A stretch of DNA of 5,671 nt from Desulfobacteraceae bacterium (GTDB taxonomy: Bacteria; Desulfobacterota; DSM-4660; Desulfatiglandales; Desulfatiglandaceae). The stretch spans positions 1 through 5,671 of the forward strand of contig DAOVUP010000123.1 of assembly GCA_030632525.1 (NCBI GenBank). Reading direction: 5' to 3'. Positions 5,137 through 5,671 of this stretch are shown one piece after another. Each line of letters starts with the position of its first letter. The stretch's first letter is position 1. Position numbers and translations under genes: made by a program. The notes beneath the pieces are model-generated. The model did no database searches. It saw nothing but the letters and a program-made list of their open reading frames with translations, and was not told the origin of the DNA.

Positions 5137-5671
5137 GTGAGCTCTGAATCTCTGAAAGCCAGGCAAAGATCCATAATCCATCTGGATATGGATGCCTTTT
5201 ACCCGGCTGTGGAGGTCCTCGATAAACCTGATCTGAAGGGAAAACCGGTCATCGTGGGTGGCAATAAAGAGAGGGGTGTGGTGTCATCCGCCTCCTATGA
5301 GGCACGCAGATTCGGTGTCCACTCTGCCCAGCCCATAGCAACTGCCATACGACTTTGCCCTGAAGGGATATTCATGCCGGTCAGGATGTCAAGATACAAG
5401 GAGGTTTCCCGACAGGTATTTGAAATATTTCATTGCTTCACCCCATTGGTGGAACCCCTCTCCATCGATGAAGCCTTTTTGGATCTTACGGGCGCAGAGC
5501 GTCTTATGGGTCAAACCAAGGTAATCGCCAAGAAGATCAAGGAGACGGTTCTTAAAAAAACCGGGCTCACGGTCTCGGCCGGTGTGGCCTCTTCAAAGTT
5601 TGTCGCCAAAATAGCCTCTGATATTGATAAGCCTGACGGTCTTACCGTTGTACCTCCCGACCGGATAAAGG
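5137..5671 (+). CDS. dinB: DNA polymerase IV (Y-family, N-terminal part, cut by window edge)
   Basis: DinB is an error-prone translesion polymerase that extends past damaged or misaligned template bases in the cytoplasm, usually attached to the sliding clamp. The visible 178 residues cover part of the palm and fingers. The metal-binding site is IHLDMDAFY (Asp17) plus SIDEAFLD (Asp111, Glu112). Tyr22 sits at the steric-gate position that excludes ribonucleotides. [13 protein letters not shown] (49-61) and [20 protein letters not shown] (147-166) are standard DinB blocks. After the steric gate the sequence is PAVE, where AAVE or ASVE is common. GTG 5137 is chosen because AGGAG (5126-5130) lies six bases upstream and the protein then begins about nine residues before the family's usual start. 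The little-finger domain and the clamp-binding tail lie outside the window. I see no recognisable E. coli-type LexA box upstream; it is co-oriented with the protease, 82 bases away. Confidence 0.96.
   Translation, partial: MSSESLKARQRSIIHLDMDAFYPAVEVLDKPDLKGKPVIVGGNKERGVVSSASYEARRFGVHSAQPIATAIRLCPEGIFMPVRMSRYKEVSRQVFEIFHCFTPLVEPLSIDEAFLDLTGAERLMGQTKVIAKKIKETVLKKTGLTVSAGVASSKFVAKIASDIDKPDGLTVVPPDRIK

Overview
The window looks like an ordinary chromosomal stretch from a Gram-negative bacterium, most plausibly a Desulfobacterota (former Deltaproteobacteria) member. The basis is the mix of genes: a LivG-type ABC ATPase, an outer-membrane lipoprotein acyltransferase, an HtrA-family envelope protease and DNA polymerase IV. 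Mid-range base composition and two kinds of short palindromic interspersed repeat between genes also fit. The lineage is an inference, since no rRNA or other marker gene is present.

Layout. Positions 1-371 (minus strand) hold the N-terminal part of a LivG-type branched-chain amino-acid ABC transporter ATPase, cut by the window edge. A 260-base divergent intergenic region follows, with a good sigma70-like promoter for livG and, pointing the other way, a promoter candidate with an operator-like inverted repeat for a small unknown acidic protein (632-949). After a gap with an iterated TGTATC hexamer comes lnt (apolipoprotein N-acyltransferase, 1152-2795), whose sequence type is that usual in Bacteroidetes. 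Its last 13 residues and the following intergenic space are formed by an inverted-repeat element (2755-2909). A PlsC-superfamily acyltransferase-like gene (2928-3545) follows directly. The next gap (3546-3902) holds a strong promoter candidate and then a 153-bp MITE-like element with 18-bp terminal inverted repeats (3722-3874), ending 28 bases before the most likely start of a membrane-anchored, single-PDZ, DegS/HtrA-like serine protease (3903-5054). A short GATTGTT tandem repeat separates it from dinB (DNA polymerase IV), which starts at 5137 and runs off the window.

How the genes fit together. Lnt and the PlsC-like enzyme both transfer acyl groups at or in the inner membrane, and the HtrA-like protease handles periplasmic protein quality, so the middle of the window is envelope biogenesis and maintenance. 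LivG (nutrient uptake) and DinB (translesion synthesis) have no evident link to it. I see no phage genes, transposase, CRISPR array, RNA gene or defence module. The most notable material is non-coding: two different palindromic repeat elements abutting or entering gene ends, and several operator-like inverted repeats.
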